This document shows positions 7,435 through 8,971 of a stretch of 8,971 nt of DNA, piece after piece. The notes under the pieces are model-generated. The model was not told the DNA's origin and searched no databases. It saw only the letters and a program-made list of their open reading frames with translations. The position numbers and the translations under genes are program-made. The stretch is from Chryseobacterium gleum (GTDB lineage Bacteria > Bacteroidota > Bacteroidia > Flavobacteriales_D > Crocinitomicaceae), in assembly GCA_943326315.2 (NCBI GenBank), contig CALPSU020000089.1, forward strand, positions 1 to 8,971, written 5' to 3'. How positions within the stretch are numbered: the stretch's first letter is position 1; every line of letters starts with the position of its first letter.

Positions 7435-7442
7435 TATCTTTG
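7435..7442 (+). promoter_or_regulatory. Possible -7 box of the helicase gene
   Basis: TATCTTTG is an exact match to the Bacteroidota TAnnTTTG element and would give a leader of about 50 bases before the ATG at 7500. The -33 side is poor: the nearest TTTG (7406-7409) is 25 bases upstream of the box and a TTG (7420-7422) only 12, neither at ideal spacing. Confidence 0.42.
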
Positions 7443-7499
7443 TAGTATAAAGGCATTAGATTGTTAGGTAATAGACTTTAGAAAATAGAAATCTTATTT

Positions 7500-8971
7500 A
7501 TGAGTTATTTAGACGAATTAAATCCTAGTCAGCGAGAGGCTGCAGAAAATATTTACGGTCCGACGATGGTTATAGCTGGAGCTGGATCAGGAAAAACTAG
7601 GGTATTAACGTTTCGTATTGCTTATATGCTAGAACAAGGTGTTGATCCATTTAACATTATGTCTTTAACATTTACGAATAAAGCTGCTCGAGAAATGACG
7701 GATCGTATTGGTAAAATTGTAGGTTCAAGTGAAGCTAGAAATATTACTATGGGAACTTTTCACTCTGTATTCTCGAGGATTTTAAGATACAATGCAGATC
7801 GATTAGGATACCCTACTAATTTCACTATCTATGACACGCAAGATTCTAAAAGTTTATTAAAAGAAATAATTAAAGGGTACAATCTAGACGATAAAATTTA
7901 CAAACCAGGAATGGTACTTGGTAGAATTTCATCTGCTAAAAATAATTTAATTTCACCTGAAGCGTATGTTGTTAATGCAGAAATAATAGAAGAAGATAGA
8001 CAAACTAAAAGACCTGAACTCGGAAGGATATATTCTGCATATGCAGCAAGATGTTTTAAATCTGGAGCAATGGATTTTGATGATTTACTTTATCAAACAA
8101 ACGTATTACTTAGAGATTTTCCAGATGTATTAGCATATTATCAACAAAAATTTAAATACATCTTAGTTGATGAGTACCAAGATACCAATTATGCACAATA
8201 TCTGATAGTTAAAAAGCTTGCTGCAGTTTATGAAAACATTTGTGTTGTTGGTGATGATGCGCAAAGTATTTACTCTTTTCGAGGGGCTAATATTCAAAAT
8301 ATTTTAAATTTCAGAAAAGATTATCCTGATTTTAAAATGTTCAAATTGGAGCAAAACTACAGAAGTACTAAAAACATTGTCGAAGCTGCTAATAGTGTAA
8401 TTGCTAGAAATCAAGATCAAATTCAAAAAAATGTTTGGACTGATAATATTGAAGGAGATAAGATAAATGTAATTCGAAGTTTAACTGATAACGAAGAAGG
8501 TAAAATAATTACGAATAAAATTTACGATTTAAAAACGGGCAAAGGATTGTCATTTAATGATTTTGCAATTTTATATCGAACAAATAAACAGTCAAGAGCC
8601 TTTGAGGAGTCGATGCGAAAATTAAATATCCCCTATAAAATTTATGGTGGACTTTCATTTTATCAACGAAAAGAAATTAAAGACATTTTAGCTTATTTCA
8701 GACTTACTACAAATCCTAGAGATGAAGAAGCTTTAAAACGTGTTATCAATTACCCATTAAGAGGTATTGGAAAGACAACTATTGAAAATATTATTATTAC
8801 TGCAAATCAATATAATGTTTCGATTTGGGATGTAATCTGTGATTTTAATGCATTTCCGGTAGCAATCAATCAAGGTGCTAAAACTAAAATCTACGAATTT
8901 ACTACCATGATCAAAAGTTTTGGAGCTCAACTCGACTCAATGAATGCTTTTGAACTTGCTAAATTAATTGC
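7500..8971 (+). CDS. uvrD: UvrD/PcrA-type superfamily 1A DNA helicase (C-terminus cut off by window edge)
   Basis: An ATP-driven 3'-to-5' DNA helicase of the kind used in nucleotide-excision and mismatch repair and in clearing recombinase or stalled polymerase. I translated 490 codons with no stop; family members are usually about 720-780 residues, so about two thirds is present. Motifs in order: Q motif LNPSQREA at 7-14, Walker A GAGSGKT at 27-33, motif Ia SLTFTNKAAREM at 55-66, a GTFHS segment near 85, motif II DEYQDT at 224-229, motif III VGDDAQSIYSFRGA at 250-263, motif IV LEQNYRST at 283-290, LYRTNKQSRAFEE at 358-370, YGGLSFYQRKEIKD at 382-395, and RGIGKTT at 421-427. Motifs V and VI fall beyond the edge. 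DEYQDT and YSFRGA favour UvrD/PcrA over RecB or AddA; Rep cannot be fully excluded. The ATG is the natural start, eight residues before Pro9 of the Q motif. It is transcribed divergently from glnA. Confidence 0.95.
   Translation, partial: MSYLDELNPSQREAAENIYGPTMVIAGAGSGKTRVLTFRIAYMLEQGVDPFNIMSLTFTNKAAREMTDRIGKIVGSSEARNITMGTFHSVFSRILRYNADRLGYPTNFTIYDTQDSKSLLKEIIKGYNLDDKIYKPGMVLGRISSAKNNLISPEAYVVNAEIIEEDRQTKRPELGRIYSAYAARCFKSGAMDFDDLLYQTNVLLRDFPDVLAYYQQKFKYILVDEYQDTNYAQYLIVKKLAAVYENICVVGDDAQSIYSFRGANIQNILNFRKDYPDFKMFKLEQNYRSTKNIVEAANSVIARNQDQIQKNVWTDNIEGDKINVIRSLTDNEEGKIITNKIYDLKTGKGLSFNDFAILYRTNKQSRAFEESMRKLNIPYKIYGGLSFYQRKEIKDILAYFRLTTNPRDEEALKRVINYPLRGIGKTTIENIIITANQYNVSIWDVICDFNAFPVAINQGAKTKIYEFTTMIKSFGAQLDSMNAFELAKLI

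Larger units (their letters stand above)
7185..7499. other. Divergent intergenic region between glnA and the helicase gene
   Basis: A 315-base, very AT-rich spacer with no convincing coding sequence or structured RNA. It holds the glnA promoter near its left end, two 21-base C-rich direct repeats (7257-7277 and 7309-7329) in the middle, and a likely -7 box for the helicase at 7435-7442. A short imperfect tandem, AGTAAAAAC then AGTAAAAAT, lies at 7381-7398. The stretch 7330-7430 otherwise shows nothing I can assign. Confidence 0.7.

Noticed and set aside
1..8971. Mobile element, CRISPR, toxin-antitoxin or defence island
   Set aside because: All genes are housekeeping types with similar composition. 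No transposase, integrase, spaced repeat array, tRNA attachment site or terminal inverted repeat was seen.

Overview
This is an ordinary-looking chromosomal core region of a low-GC Bacteroidota bacterium, most likely of the order Flavobacteriales. Four things point that way. Base composition is strongly AT-rich, especially between genes. Start codons are preceded by A/T-rich leaders with no GGAGG-type Shine-Dalgarno sequence. There is a type III glutamine synthetase and a ligA - DUF6913-like - dapA gene order that I associate with Bacteroidota. At least one promoter fits the Bacteroidota TTTG / TAnnTTTG consensus. I cannot name a genus; the glutamine synthetase N-terminus looks unlike the usual Flavobacteriaceae form, so another Flavobacteriales family is possible.

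Layout. Positions 1-4871 hold five minus-strand genes packed with gaps of 3 to 14 bases. In transcription order they are: a small secreted or outer-membrane beta-barrel protein (4871-4215), prmC release-factor methyltransferase (4200-3316), ligA NAD-dependent DNA ligase (3306-1294), a DUF6913-like protein of unknown function (1290-805), and dapA dihydrodipicolinate synthase (801 to beyond the left edge, lacking its last ~25-30 codons). Spacing suggests one operon, with termination-reinitiation likely at the two 3-base junctions. Positions 4949-4977 hold a clear intrinsic terminator for the next minus-strand gene, glutamine synthetase III (7184-4998). A 315-base divergent intergenic region (7185-7499) follows, then a plus-strand UvrD/PcrA-type helicase (7500 to beyond the right edge).

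How the genes relate. The window joins translation termination (PrmC), DNA replication and repair (LigA, UvrD/PcrA), lysine/peptidoglycan precursor synthesis (DapA) and nitrogen assimilation (GSIII). They do not form one pathway; they are housekeeping genes that happen to be neighbours. I see no mobile element, CRISPR array, tRNA, rRNA or defence system.

The least explained parts are the DUF6913-like protein wedged between ligA and dapA, and the glnA upstream region. The latter has a strong promoter match that overlaps a misleading TTG start, plus two C-rich 21-base direct repeats spaced 52 bases apart that look like an unassigned regulatory site. I found no convincing evidence of a new multi-gene system.
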